Assembly: GCA_016290255.1 (NCBI GenBank)
Contig: JAEETG010000030.1
Span: 1 to 17,361 of the forward strand
Source: Clostridia bacterium
GTDB lineage: Bacteria; Bacillota; Clostridia; Christensenellales; UBA1242
Length of the DNA stretch: 17,361 bases
Direction of reading: 5' to 3'
In this document: positions 7,700 to 15,109 of the stretch, piece by piece
How positions within the stretch are numbered: the stretch's first letter is position 1
Layout: each line of letters opens with the position of its first letter
Notes under the pieces: generated by a model
Told to the model about the DNA's origin: nothing
Database searches by the model: none
The model's input: the letters and a program-made list of their open reading frames with translations, nothing else
Position numbers and translations under genes: made by a program

Positions 7700-8665
7700 A
7701 TGGAAGACTTTAAAACACTTCAGGAAATTAGAGATTTTTTGGAAATTTCAACAAAGAAAGAAAGGGAGGAAAGACTTGCTGATTTCAAAAAAGTTGAAAA
7801 ATTGTTTAACACAGATTTGTTGTCTGTTTTTTCTTCTATCAATGAGAAGTTTCCAAACCTGGAGCTTACTGCAGACTTTTATGTTGACTACAACAAGAAA
7901 AACAACTATGGCAAGGCAAAAACAATATTTGAAGATGAAGATGGTGTGGTGCAAATAAAATACTCAATCAAAGATGTTTTTGTGAATGACTTAGTTATTG
8001 TTTATTCTTTGTTTGATGAAAAAACTGGCAGAAAAACACCAATTGCGTTCAAAAAAACAAAGAGGACAAATTTTGATGAAGAAGCACAAAATTGCCTTGA
8101 AAAAGAAAACTTACAAAATGTGAACATAAATCTTTTATTCAATAATGAATATGTTTTGAGTGTTAGAAAAAGTTTGATAAACGACACATCAAATAAACGT
8201 GGTCAATTTGTTGAACAAAACGCAAAAAATGCAAGAATTGAAGGAAGAAAAATAATTGAAAATATTCACGTCACAAGAGAAGGTGAGATGCACGAGATAA
8301 TGTGGGATTATCCAGAGATTGGAAACGCCCTTTGGAATGTTGTTGAACAAAATGTTGAAAAAATGCAAGCAGCAGAAATCAAAAAAATTATTGGAGAAAT
8401 CAAAAGCAGAAGAAAACTCTTGGGGCATTTTTGCGAAGATAGCGAAGAGTTGAAACAAAATATTGAAATCGAAAATACGCTCATTGCTGCTCATCCAGAA
8501 GATAAAGAAAATAGAGAAAGATTAAAATCATTTTTCAAGAATGAACTCGAGGTGAAAGAAGAATATAAACTGCAAGAAAAATCGATTATCGCAAGCTTAC
8601 ATAATGATGTGAAAACTTTGAAAATAAGTGACGCAAAAGATAATCTTAAAATTATAATAAGGTAG
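7700..8665 (+). CDS. Protein of unknown function, first of a paralog pair
   Basis: Encodes 321 aa; I do not recognise the family. It is soluble and highly charged, with no signal peptide. Residues 1-34 are a charged helix followed by LFNTDLLSVF (35-44). The middle (about 50-190) looks like a mixed alpha/beta region. YPEIGNALWNVVEQN spans 204-218, and from there to about 300 the protein is Lys/Glu-rich and probably coiled coil. The next gene repeats this plan with LFNTTL and IPEINDCLWKVVEKN, so the two are likely diverged duplicates. The ATG at 7700 follows the SD TGAGGGG. The gene leads a two-gene operon, with 7 bases to the next start, behind a strong promoter carrying a palindrome. The charged C-terminal helices suggest a dimer or a complex with its neighbour, but that is inference. 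Confidence 0.82.
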   Translation: MEDFKTLQEIRDFLEISTKKEREERLADFKKVEKLFNTDLLSVFSSINEKFPNLELTADFYVDYNKKNNYGKAKTIFEDEDGVVQIKYSIKDVFVNDLVIVYSLFDEKTGRKTPIAFKKTKRTNFDEEAQNCLEKENLQNVNINLLFNNEYVLSVRKSLINDTSNKRGQFVEQNAKNARIEGRKIIENIHVTREGEMHEIMWDYPEIGNALWNVVEQNVEKMQAAEIKKIIGEIKSRRKLLGHFCEDSEELKQNIEIENTLIAAHPEDKENRERLKSFFKNELEVKEEYKLQEKSIIASLHNDVKTLKISDAKDNLKIIIR

Positions 8666-8672
8666 GTTAAAA

Positions 8673-9482
8673 ATGAACATAGAAGAACTAAGACGCAACA
8701 TTGAAAACGAGGGATTGCAAGCAGCACAAGGTTATGAAGAGCTGTTCAACACAACACTATATGATGTTGTGAAAGCGAGCAAAAAAATTAAACCAAATTA
8801 TATTTTAAATTCAATTGCATATGACAATGGTCAGAGAACAGTAAATTCGGAAGTTATTCAGCAGTTATGCGTTGTCTATTCCATTGTTGCAGCACAAGGC
8901 GTTTTTGATGTGGCAATTGGGCTTTTTGATGTGAGAGAAATAGAAGTTGAAGATTTTTTGGAATACGCACAAAGCAAAGAAGTGTTGTCTGCTGTTGAAA
9001 TCAATCTTGCCGAACCAGAAAACGTTGAGTTTGTTTTGAGTAACGATCAAAAAATAAAGTTTTCCACAATTGCGGTTCAGGCAAAAAACAATAATTCAAA
9101 AATTGTGAGAGGAATTCCTGAAATTAATGATTGTTTATGGAAAGTTGTTGAAAAGAATTACAAACATTTATTAAAGGAAAAACAACAAGAAATTATTGAC
9201 GACATTGCCAAGAAAAAGTTTTTGAAAAAAGAAATAAAAAAAGAGAAAGAAGCAATACAAGGTTACATTGACCGTGGCGGCAAAAAAACAGAAGTTATGC
9301 AAGATGGTTATATTTTTGGTAAACATTCAACAAAAGAAGAACAAAAAGTTGAATTGAAAAAAGCAAACAAAGCATATGAGCAAGTTGTTAAAAACATAAC
9401 AGATTTAAAATCTAAAAGAGAATTATTAAAACAAAAAAATGCAAACAAAAACTTAGACCTTGTTTTTGGCGATAAAAAATAA
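8673..9482 (+). CDS. Protein of unknown function, second of a paralog pair
   Basis: Encodes 269 aa; the family is not recognised. It shares landmarks with the preceding gene product: YEELFNTTL at 21-29 (against VEKLFNTDL) and IPEINDCLWKVVEKN at 148-162 (against YPEIGNALWNVVEQN). The middle region is about 45 residues shorter and less charged (LCVVYSIVAAQGVFDVAIGL is hydrophobic but too short and mixed to call a membrane helix with confidence). Residues about 165-260 are Lys/Glu-rich and coiled-coil-like. The start at 8673 follows AAGGTAGG, which overlaps the stop of the upstream gene, so translation is probably coupled. A strong bidirectional terminator follows directly. The conserved Pro-Glu-Ile ... 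Leu-Trp ... Val-Val-Glu-x-Asn signature is the best handle for searching. Confidence 0.82.
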   Translation: MNIEELRRNIENEGLQAAQGYEELFNTTLYDVVKASKKIKPNYILNSIAYDNGQRTVNSEVIQQLCVVYSIVAAQGVFDVAIGLFDVREIEVEDFLEYAQSKEVLSAVEINLAEPENVEFVLSNDQKIKFSTIAVQAKNNNSKIVRGIPEINDCLWKVVEKNYKHLLKEKQQEIIDDIAKKKFLKKEIKKEKEAIQGYIDRGGKKTEVMQDGYIFGKHSTKEEQKVELKKANKAYEQVVKNITDLKSKRELLKQKNANKNLDLVFGDKK

Positions 9483-9510
9483 AAGAAAGCAAATTTTGCT
9501 TTCTTTTTTA
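9481..9510. terminator. thrS: Bidirectional terminator between the paralog operon and thrS
   Basis: A 13-bp stem (AAAAGAAAGCAAA with TTTGCTTTCTTTT) with a minimal loop has T runs on both strands, so it can end both convergent genes. Confidence 0.88.
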
Positions 9511-11247
9511 TTAAAACTCTTCAACAAGATTCAAAGTTCTGTCTTTGTTTTGCTTTTTGCATACTTCAACAAACTTTTGAAGAGGAATGTCGTTGACTTG
9601 TTTTCCTCCACGAATTTTGATTGAAACAGTTTTTTCATTTTGTTCTTTTTCTCCCAAAATGAGTGTGTATGGAACTTTCATTTTTCTAAATGAGTTAACT
9701 TTTGCACCCATTCCGTTTTGAGATAGGTCAATTTCTGGTGTGATTCCGTTTTCTTTCAAAACAGTTGCAACTTCTTTTGCATATTCAAAGTTGTTTTCAG
9801 AAACAGGAACAATTCCCGCTTGGGTTGGGCATAGCCAGAATGGGAAGGCTCCAGCAAAGTGTTCGATTAAAACTCCAATGAAACGCTCGAAAGAACCATA
9901 AATCACACGGTGAACCATAACAGGAACTTCAAGTTCTCCTTTTTCATTTGCAAAAGTTAGGTCAAAGTTTCTTGGAAGTTGGAAGTCTAGTTGGATTGTT
10001 CCAGTTTGCCATTTTCTTCCCAAAGCGTCTGTCATCAAAAGGTCAATTTTAGGGCCATAGAATGCACCATCACCTTCGTTTAGTTCAAAGCCATCTTTTC
10101 CAAAACGCTCTGTCATAATTTCTTTCAGTTCGCTTTCTGCTTTGTTCCAAAGGTTGATGTCTCCCATATAGTCTTCTGGCCTTGTTGACAACACTGCATG
10201 ATATTTTATTCCAAAAATGTCATAAAATCTGTCTGCGATGTCGAGTATTGAGTTAATTTCACTTTTAATTTGTGTGTCACGAATGTAGTTGTGAGAATCA
10301 TCTTGAGTGAAACTTTGAACTCTTAGTAGGCCGTGAAGTGTTCCAGATATTTCTTTTCTGTGAAGTCTGTCACAGTCGCAAAATCTTAGTGGAAGTTCAC
10401 GATATGATCTAACTTTGTGTTTGTAAACCATAATTGAGTTAGGGCAGTTCATTGGTTTTAGTGCAAGAGGATTTTCTTCTTCACCTGTTATGAACATGTT
10501 GTCTTTATAGTGTGCCCAGTGGCCAGATGTTTCCCAAAGTTTTCTTGAGTTTAGTTGTGGGCCAGAAAATTCTTGATAGCCACGAGCCTCGTGTTCTTCT
10601 CTCCAGAAAGCCAAAAGTTTGTTATATAGTTTTAGGCCATGAGGGAGCCAATATGGCATTCCAGGTGCTGTGTCGTCCAAAAAGAATAGGTCTAGTTCGG
10701 GCCCCAGCTTTCTGTGGTCACGGCGTTTTGCTTCTTCAATTTCAAACAAATATTTTTTGAGTTCTTCTTTTGAGGCAAAGCAAACAGCATAAATTCTTTG
10801 AAGCATTTTGTTTTTGCTGTCTCCTCTCCAATATGCTCCAGCAATGCTCATAAGTTTGAATGCAGCACTTCTTAGTTCTTTGCTGCTTTCAACGTGAGGG
10901 CCAGCACAAAGATCAACAAAATCACCACTTGTGTAGATTGAAACTTTTTCGTCTTGAATTCCTTGAATGAGTTCAAGTTTATATGGCTCATTTGCAAAAA
11001 ACTTTCTTGCTTCTTCTTTTGTCATAAAACTTTGAGTGAAATCAAAATCCTTTTTGATGATTTCTTTCATTTTGTCTTCAATTTTTTGAAGGTCTTCAGG
11101 CAGGATTGCTTGAGGAATGTCGAAATCATAATAAAAACCATTGTCGATTGCTGGGCCAATGGCGAGTTTAACATCCTTGTAAATTTCTTTAACGGCCTCT
11201 GCCATCACGTGAGATAGAGAGTGCCTAATGCGCATAATATCTTGCAT
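9511..11247 (-). CDS. thrS: Threonyl-tRNA synthetase lacking the TGS domain
   Basis: Class II ThrRS of 578 aa; charges tRNA-Thr with threonine using ATP. The protein begins almost at the editing domain: HSLSH (H9, H13) and CAGPH (C114, H118) are the editing-site residues. The catalytic core follows, with zinc ligand C268 in MNCP, motif 2 FTQDDSH with H319 (51 residues on, as C334/H385 in E. coli), GDGAFYGPKIDLL, and HRVIYGSFERFIGVLIEHFA. The anticodon-binding domain fills about 475-570. E. coli H73/H77 correspond to H9/H13, so the N-terminal TGS domain (about 62 residues) is absent. The ATG at 11247 has an SD (AAGGA). A longer reading frame from TTG at 11316 starts exactly on the -35 box and is not real coding. 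It is a single-gene unit, with no T-box leader. Confidence 0.95.
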   Translation of the reverse strand: MQDIMRIRHSLSHVMAEAVKEIYKDVKLAIGPAIDNGFYYDFDIPQAILPEDLQKIEDKMKEIIKKDFDFTQSFMTKEEARKFFANEPYKLELIQGIQDEKVSIYTSGDFVDLCAGPHVESSKELRSAAFKLMSIAGAYWRGDSKNKMLQRIYAVCFASKEELKKYLFEIEEAKRRDHRKLGPELDLFFLDDTAPGMPYWLPHGLKLYNKLLAFWREEHEARGYQEFSGPQLNSRKLWETSGHWAHYKDNMFITGEEENPLALKPMNCPNSIMVYKHKVRSYRELPLRFCDCDRLHRKEISGTLHGLLRVQSFTQDDSHNYIRDTQIKSEINSILDIADRFYDIFGIKYHAVLSTRPEDYMGDINLWNKAESELKEIMTERFGKDGFELNEGDGAFYGPKIDLLMTDALGRKWQTGTIQLDFQLPRNFDLTFANEKGELEVPVMVHRVIYGSFERFIGVLIEHFAGAFPFWLCPTQAGIVPVSENNFEYAKEVATVLKENGITPEIDLSQNGMGAKVNSFRKMKVPYTLILGEKEQNEKTVSIKIRGGKQVNDIPLQKFVEVCKKQNKDRTLNLVEEF

Positions 11248-11287
11248 TTTTTGTTTTCCTTTTAAAATAATTGTTATTATATAACAA

Positions 11288-11316
11288 ATTATAATCACTT
11301 TTTCATGTTTAGTCAA
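11288..11316 (-). promoter_or_regulatory. thrS: Promoter of thrS
   Basis: On the minus strand TTGACT (11311-11316), 17 bases, TATAAT (11288-11293). The leader to the ATG is only about 35 bases, too short for a T-box riboswitch. Confidence 0.88.
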
Positions 11317-11344
11317 TAAACTTTTGTGATATTCCCCAAATTGT

Positions 11345-11373
11345 TTGTCTTTTTCAATGTTTTTTGTTAAAAT
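11345..11373 (+). promoter_or_regulatory. Promoter of the DUF4234-type gene
   Basis: TTGTCT (11345-11350), 17 bases, TAAAAT (11368-11373), with an extended TG before the -10. The same TTGTCT-N17-TAAAAT pair precedes the membrane protein gene at 15020. Confidence 0.7.
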
Positions 11374-11398
11374 GTTAATAATAAAAGTGGGGGAAATA

Positions 11399-11803
11399 AT
11401 GAAACAAAGAAAAGTTGGTTTAATGATTTTGTGGGCTTGTTTAACTTTTGGAATCTATTATGTTGTTTGGAACTATAAGTTTCAAGATGAAGTTAGAGAA
11501 GAAACAGGCAAAGGCATCATGCCTTGGGGACATATTCTCATATCTCTTGTTCCACTTGTGAACATTGTTTATTGGATTATGTGGATTTTCACAATCGACT
11601 CTAGGCTCACATTTATGGGAGCAAAGAAAAGCAGCCTTGGGGTTGTGTATCTTTTGCTTTCAATCACAATCATTGGTTATTTGTTTGTGCCTGCAATGCT
11701 TCAAAATAAGGCTAACAATTTGGGAACTATTGACCTTCCACAAAAAGATAAAACGCAAACTGAACTCCGCGTTGATAAATATGCCAAATATTTCAGCAAG
11801 TAA
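11399..11803 (+). CDS. Small DUF4234-like membrane protein
   Basis: Encodes 134 aa. The opening KVGLMILWACLTFGIYYVVW (residues about 4-23) and the later hydrophobic segments around 50-68 and 82-98 give about three membrane helices. The LTFGIYYVVW pattern followed by a soluble helix is typical of DUF4234 proteins, whose function is unknown. The C-terminal 35 residues are hydrophilic and probably cytoplasmic. The start is the ATG at 11399, after the SD GTGGGGG; a longer frame beginning with TTG at 11345 starts on the -35 element and is rejected. It has its own promoter and terminator, divergent from thrS. Confidence 0.8.
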   Translation: MKQRKVGLMILWACLTFGIYYVVWNYKFQDEVREETGKGIMPWGHILISLVPLVNIVYWIMWIFTIDSRLTFMGAKKSSLGVVYLLLSITIIGYLFVPAMLQNKANNLGTIDLPQKDKTQTELRVDKYAKYFSK

Positions 11804-11830
11804 AAAGCCTAAAAAGGCTTTTTCTTTTTT
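11802..11830 (+). terminator. Rho-independent terminator after the DUF4234-type gene
   Basis: An 8-bp stem AAAAAGCC / GGCTTTTT with loop TAAAAA is followed by more T. It overlaps the stop codon. Confidence 0.92.
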
Positions 11831-11837
11831 ATATTTT

Positions 11838-11862
11838 AAACTATTGTTGTCAATAATAGTTT
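11838..11862. repeat. Inverted repeat upstream of the beta-helix gene promoter
   Basis: AAACTATT and AATAGTTT form perfect 8-bp arms around a 9-base centre, ending 35 bases before the -35 at 11898. No T run follows, so it is not an obvious terminator. It may be a protein-binding site or chance in AT-rich DNA. Confidence 0.35.
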
Positions 11863-11897
11863 CATAAAAACAGTTTTAAACACTCGCACACGAAAAG

Positions 11898-11926
11898 TTG
11901 ACGAAAATGAATTTGTCTGTTATAAT
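11898..11926 (+). promoter_or_regulatory. Promoter of the beta-helix gene
   Basis: TTGACG (11898-11903), 17 bases, TATAAT (11921-11926), with an extended TG before the -10. The leader is very short; the SD begins about 12 bases after the -10. Confidence 0.88.
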
Positions 11927-11951
11927 AGTTTTGTAAATGGAGGTGATTGGC

Positions 11952-13124
11952 GTGAAAAAACAAGATATCATAGATGAACTATACTATTTGGACAAAAATG
12001 ATGTTGTTTTGGTGACTGGAGAGAAATATTATAAGCTTAAATTAAGAGAAGACATTGTGCCTAATTCAAAGAAAGGTCAGGTTTGTGCTCTTGTTTCCGC
12101 AAATATCGGAGATGGCCTAAAAATTGAAGGATGCAAATTTTCTCCAAGTTCGCAAAACATAGAAAATGTGCCAATCATAAGGGCTCCAAATGGGGGTAAA
12201 CTAACCCTCAAAAAGTGTTCATTTGAAGGAAATGTTGTAATTAGTGTTGGGGCAATGGCAAAAATGTCACTTTCAAAAACATCAGTTCGTGGAGATGTGA
12301 AGATTTCCACGTTGCCACTATCTTCTTTTGAGGCGGAAAATTGTGATATAGTCGGCGAAAAAATCACCATAAAAGACTGTGATATGGCAAATTATTCCAT
12401 TTCAGGAATGTTTATTGAAATTGAAAATTCAAGCCTCGTTGGCAACAAAAACACAGAAAATTCAATCAACGGAAACAATATTTCAATCAAATCAATTTTC
12501 AATGAAAAAAACATAATTGAAGAATCAAACTTTGAGGGCGAAAACATTGTGATTAAGGGGCCATCAAATGTTGTGGACGTTAAAGTTTTGGACGGAACAC
12601 TAATAGACAACAGTGAAGTTGTTTGTGAAGAGGGAGAACTCACTTTGAACAAAGCAACAATCATCGAGGGTTCAATGATTGCAACGTTTGGAAATAATGC
12701 AAAGATAGAAGATTCAACAATAAAAAACAGTGACATCACTTTGGGTGAAAATGTGAAACAATCCAAACTTAAAGACAAAGACAGAAACTTTGAAATTGTT
12801 GGAAGTGTGATCAGTGAATGCAAAGGGGATATGCCACAAAAAACAAAAAATTCAATTTGTGAACAATGCAACGACATGTGCCAATACAAAACAATTGAAG
12901 AATGCGAGGTTTACAAAGAAGAATATGAACAACCAATTTTTAGTGGAATTTTGAGAAGATTTGGAATGGAAAAACCTTTCTATAGTGATGGGGCCTACAA
13001 AAAATATATTGCACCTGGCAAATATTATGACATAGACAATTACCACAAAGCGGTTGAAAAAGAAAAAGCCGAAAAAAGTGAAGCTGGCGTTTGTGAAAGT
13101 AGTGAAGATGAAATTGTTTTCTAA
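11952..13124 (+). CDS. Predicted beta-helix repeat protein with C-terminal cysteine cluster
   Basis: Encodes 390 aa; the family is not recognised. Residues about 35-290 alternate short beta strands and turns, each turn rich in Gly, Asn, Ser and Cys (LKIEGCKF, LTLKKCSFEGNVVI, ITIKDCDM, IEDSTIKNSDITLGENV). This is the look of a right-handed parallel beta-helix or bactofilin-like polymer domain. A cysteine cluster CEQCNDMCQYKTIEEC follows at about 300-315 and could bind a metal. The C-terminus (about 325-390) is aromatic and charged. There is no signal peptide, so it is probably cytoplasmic. The start is GTG at 11952: the SD GGAGGTGA at 11939-11946 is spaced for it, while the in-frame ATG at 11937 overlaps that SD. 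It is a single-gene unit with its own promoter. Possible roles are a structural scaffold or an assembly factor; neither is shown. Confidence 0.8.
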   Translation: MKKQDIIDELYYLDKNDVVLVTGEKYYKLKLREDIVPNSKKGQVCALVSANIGDGLKIEGCKFSPSSQNIENVPIIRAPNGGKLTLKKCSFEGNVVISVGAMAKMSLSKTSVRGDVKISTLPLSSFEAENCDIVGEKITIKDCDMANYSISGMFIEIENSSLVGNKNTENSINGNNISIKSIFNEKNIIEESNFEGENIVIKGPSNVVDVKVLDGTLIDNSEVVCEEGELTLNKATIIEGSMIATFGNNAKIEDSTIKNSDITLGENVKQSKLKDKDRNFEIVGSVISECKGDMPQKTKNSICEQCNDMCQYKTIEECEVYKEEYEQPIFSGILRRFGMEKPFYSDGAYKKYIAPGKYYDIDNYHKAVEKEKAEKSEAGVCESSEDEIVF

Positions 13125-13160
13125 CAAAAAAATAGAGCAGTGATTGCTCTATTTTTGTTT
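13125..13160. terminator. Bidirectional terminator between the beta-helix gene and dCMP deaminase
   Basis: An 11-bp stem AAAATAGAGCA / TGCTCTATTTT with loop GTGAT has A/T runs on both sides. The TAG stop of the minus-strand deaminase gene lies within the stem. Confidence 0.88.
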
Positions 13161-13622
13161 TATTTTCACAAGTTCCATTCCTGCTTCTTTCAAAAGTTTT
13201 ATTGAGAACTTGTCTGGATAATCTTGTTCATAAACAATTCTTTTTATTCCAGAGTGTATGATCATTCTTGCACAAAGTGAACATGGCTGATGCGTGATAT
13301 AAATGCTTGCACCGTTTATTGATATTCCCATTTTTGCAGCTTGAATGATTGCCGCTTGTTCTGCGTGGATTGAAAAGCACATTTCTTGCCTTGTTCCACT
13401 TTCAATATTGAGTTTATCTCTCATGCACTCGCCACGGTCTTGGCAACTTTTTATTCCAGATGGTGCTCCGTTATATCCGGTTGCAACAATTCTGTTGTCT
13501 TTAACAATCACAGCACCAACTTGTCTGTTTTCTCTAATGCAGGTTGACCATGTTGCAACAAGTTTTGCAACGCTCATATATCTTGGGTCCCACATTTTTT
13601 GTTTTTCATCAATCTTTTTCAT
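13149..13622 (-). CDS. Deoxycytidylate (dCMP) deaminase
   Basis: Encodes 157 aa of the cytidine/deoxycytidylate deaminase family (ComEB type). It should convert dCMP to dUMP, feeding thymidylate synthesis, in the cytoplasm. Zinc-site motifs are complete: H86-A-E88 and PCSLC at 113-117 (C114, C117). C60 and C66 before the active site fit the extra metal site seen in some dCMP deaminases. GYNGAPSG (49-56) is a typical substrate-loop signature. Length matches the family. The ATG at 13622 follows the SD AGAGGGG, which lies in the last codons of the upstream membrane protein gene; the two are separated by 3 bases and have no promoter between them. The deaminase therefore depends on the upstream promoter. 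Confidence 0.95.
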   Translation of the reverse strand: MKKIDEKQKMWDPRYMSVAKLVATWSTCIRENRQVGAVIVKDNRIVATGYNGAPSGIKSCQDRGECMRDKLNIESGTRQEMCFSIHAEQAAIIQAAKMGISINGASIYITHQPCSLCARMIIHSGIKRIVYEQDYPDKFSIKLLKEAGMELVKIKQK

Positions 13623-13625
13623 ATA

Positions 13626-15020
13626 TTAGTTCCCCTCTTGTCCGCTGTTATTTTGTGCTTGTTGTGTTGGTTGAACTGGAGGAACGCCATTTGGCTGAGC
13701 TGGTTGAGCTGGAGCTGCTGGCTGAGCTGGTTGTGCTGGTTGCCCTTGAGGCATTTGCTGTTGAACCGGTGGAACAGGTTGTGCTGGCTGAGTTGGTTGT
13801 GCTGGAGGCACTCCCTGAGGAGCAACCTGTGGCCTTGGGGGCATTGGCATTCTTGGAGGAATTGGAGGCACTTGTGGAAGTGGTTTTCCGTCAGGCCCAA
13901 TTCTTGGAGGCATTGGTGGTCTTGGAGGCATTGGAGGAAGTGGCCTTCCATCTGGTCCAATTCTTGGTGGCATTGGTGGCCTTGGCATTGGTGGCCTTGG
14001 AATTGGAGGAAGTGGCCTTCCGTCAGGCCCAATTCTTGGTGGTTGTTGTGGTTGAGGGGCTGCTGGCATAGGAGCAGGTTGCCCTTGAGGCATTTGTGGT
14101 TGAACTCCTTGCTCTGGAGTTTGTGGAGGAACAGGATTTTGTTGAGGCATCTGAGCTTCTTGTGGTTGAGCTTCTGGCTGAGGTGCTGCGTTTTGCTCTG
14201 CCCCTGGTGTTGGTTCGGCATTTTGTGCCATTTCTTGATTTGCTTGTTCTTGACCTGGTTGAGGAGTTGCTTGAGCTGATTGTTCTTGCCCAGCTTGAGC
14301 TGGTTGACCTTTTTGATCTGCTTTAATCTTTGCGTCACGCTCATAACCAACTCCAAATTCACTTGGGTCACGGTTTGATGTGCAGAACATCCAAATTGAT
14401 GCAATAATCAAAAATAGTCCAAGCATTGCTCCAAGATAGTAGTTCACATTGCTCAAAATTGAGTTAATCCCAAAGATGCCTGCAAAAACATCAAAAAATG
14501 TAATCAAAATCAAAGCATAGCTTGCAAAGAAGTGAAATGAGTTTGCTCTAAATGGGGCATATGGTTCTTCTCCCAAAAATCTAAACACGCTGGCAAGGAT
14601 TGCAAGAACTATGGCTGCAATCAAAAGCCCTATGCAAACATAATCAATAACTCCTTTCATGCTTGATGTTAGGTTTGCTGGCTCTAGTGAGTGTTTCAAA
14701 ACAAGAGCAAGAGTTGAAGCCATAATGCTTCCCTTAAACATTCCGCCACTTTTGCTAAGTCCCATAAACAGTGAGCTCACTGCGCAAAGGAACAAAACAA
14801 TTGGTAGCGCAAGTTTCATATAAAATCCAATCGCTCCAAAGAAATCTGAATTTAGGTCTGGAATGATTGTTGTCCAATCCCATGGCTTGAACCCAAAGTT
14901 TTTGTCCAAAAAGCTTGGCAAAAACAGTAAAAAGATAACAGCGCCAACAAGCAAAGCAAAAATTCCACCAACGATATAACTCATTTTTTTCTTGCTTTTT
15001 GGCATCTCCGGATATATCAT
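13626..15020 (-). CDS. Multi-pass membrane protein with Pro/Gln/Ala-rich repeat tail
   Basis: Encodes 464 aa; no known family recognised. Residues about 1-225 hold about five membrane helices, the first after a basic KSKKK (YIVGGIFALLVGAVIFLLFL), the last ending near IASIWMFCTSN. The remaining 240 residues are a low-complexity tail: a Gln/Ala/Pro stretch, then three copies of RIGPDG(R/K)PLP separated by Pro-Met-Pro-Arg runs, then a second Ala/Gln/Pro stretch. Such tails are disordered and often bind other proteins or, if outside, span the cell wall. Topology is not certain. The start is the ATG at 15020, 5 bases after the SD GGAGG; an in-frame TTG at 15032 lies in that SD. It leads an operon with dCMP deaminase. 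Several open frames on the other strand here are by-products of the repeat composition. Confidence 0.82.
   Translation of the reverse strand: MIYPEMPKSKKKMSYIVGGIFALLVGAVIFLLFLPSFLDKNFGFKPWDWTTIIPDLNSDFFGAIGFYMKLALPIVLFLCAVSSLFMGLSKSGGMFKGSIMASTLALVLKHSLEPANLTSSMKGVIDYVCIGLLIAAIVLAILASVFRFLGEEPYAPFRANSFHFFASYALILITFFDVFAGIFGINSILSNVNYYLGAMLGLFLIIASIWMFCTSNRDPSEFGVGYERDAKIKADQKGQPAQAGQEQSAQATPQPGQEQANQEMAQNAEPTPGAEQNAAPQPEAQPQEAQMPQQNPVPPQTPEQGVQPQMPQGQPAPMPAAPQPQQPPRIGPDGRPLPPIPRPPMPRPPMPPRIGPDGRPLPPMPPRPPMPPRIGPDGKPLPQVPPIPPRMPMPPRPQVAPQGVPPAQPTQPAQPVPPVQQQMPQGQPAQPAQPAAPAQPAQPNGVPPVQPTQQAQNNSGQEGN
13876..14042. repeat. Three 35-bp direct repeats in the proline-rich tail
   Basis: Near-identical copies at 13876-13910, 13936-13970 and 14008-14042 encode RIGPDG(R/K)PLP. 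The spacing is 60 then 72 bases, so the unit has grown by slippage or recombination within the coding frame. Confidence 0.9.
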
Positions 15021-15052
15021 ATTTTCCTCCAATTTTTTATTTTTGTTCTATA

Positions 15053-15081
15053 ATTTTAGCAAAATGCACAACAAAAGACAA
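15053..15081 (-). promoter_or_regulatory. Promoter of the membrane protein-dCMP deaminase operon
   Basis: On the minus strand TTGTCT (15076-15081), 17 bases, TAAAAT (15053-15058), with an extended TG before the -10. It matches the promoter at 11345-11373. Confidence 0.65.
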
Positions 15082-15109
15082 ATGTTTTCATATAGTTTTT
15101 GTGTTTTTG

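Noticed and set aside
11248..11316. N-terminal extension of ThrRS from a TTG at 11316
   Set aside because: The TTG is the first half of the -35 box and the extension covers the whole promoter and SD; it has no TGS similarity.
11345..11398. 18-residue N-terminal extension of the DUF4234-type protein
   Set aside because: It starts on the -35 element; the SD and the membrane helix both point to the ATG at 11399.
11248..11400. T-box riboswitch for thrS
   Set aside because: Only about 35 bases separate the promoter from the start codon, and the divergent gene begins just beyond.
13544..14404. Long open frames on both strands opposite the proline-rich tail, rich in Leu/Val/Glu, Trp/Arg or Gln/His
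   Set aside because: They are by-products of the repetitive proline and glutamine codons of the real minus-strand gene; they have no SD or promoter and read as single-residue-pair repeats.
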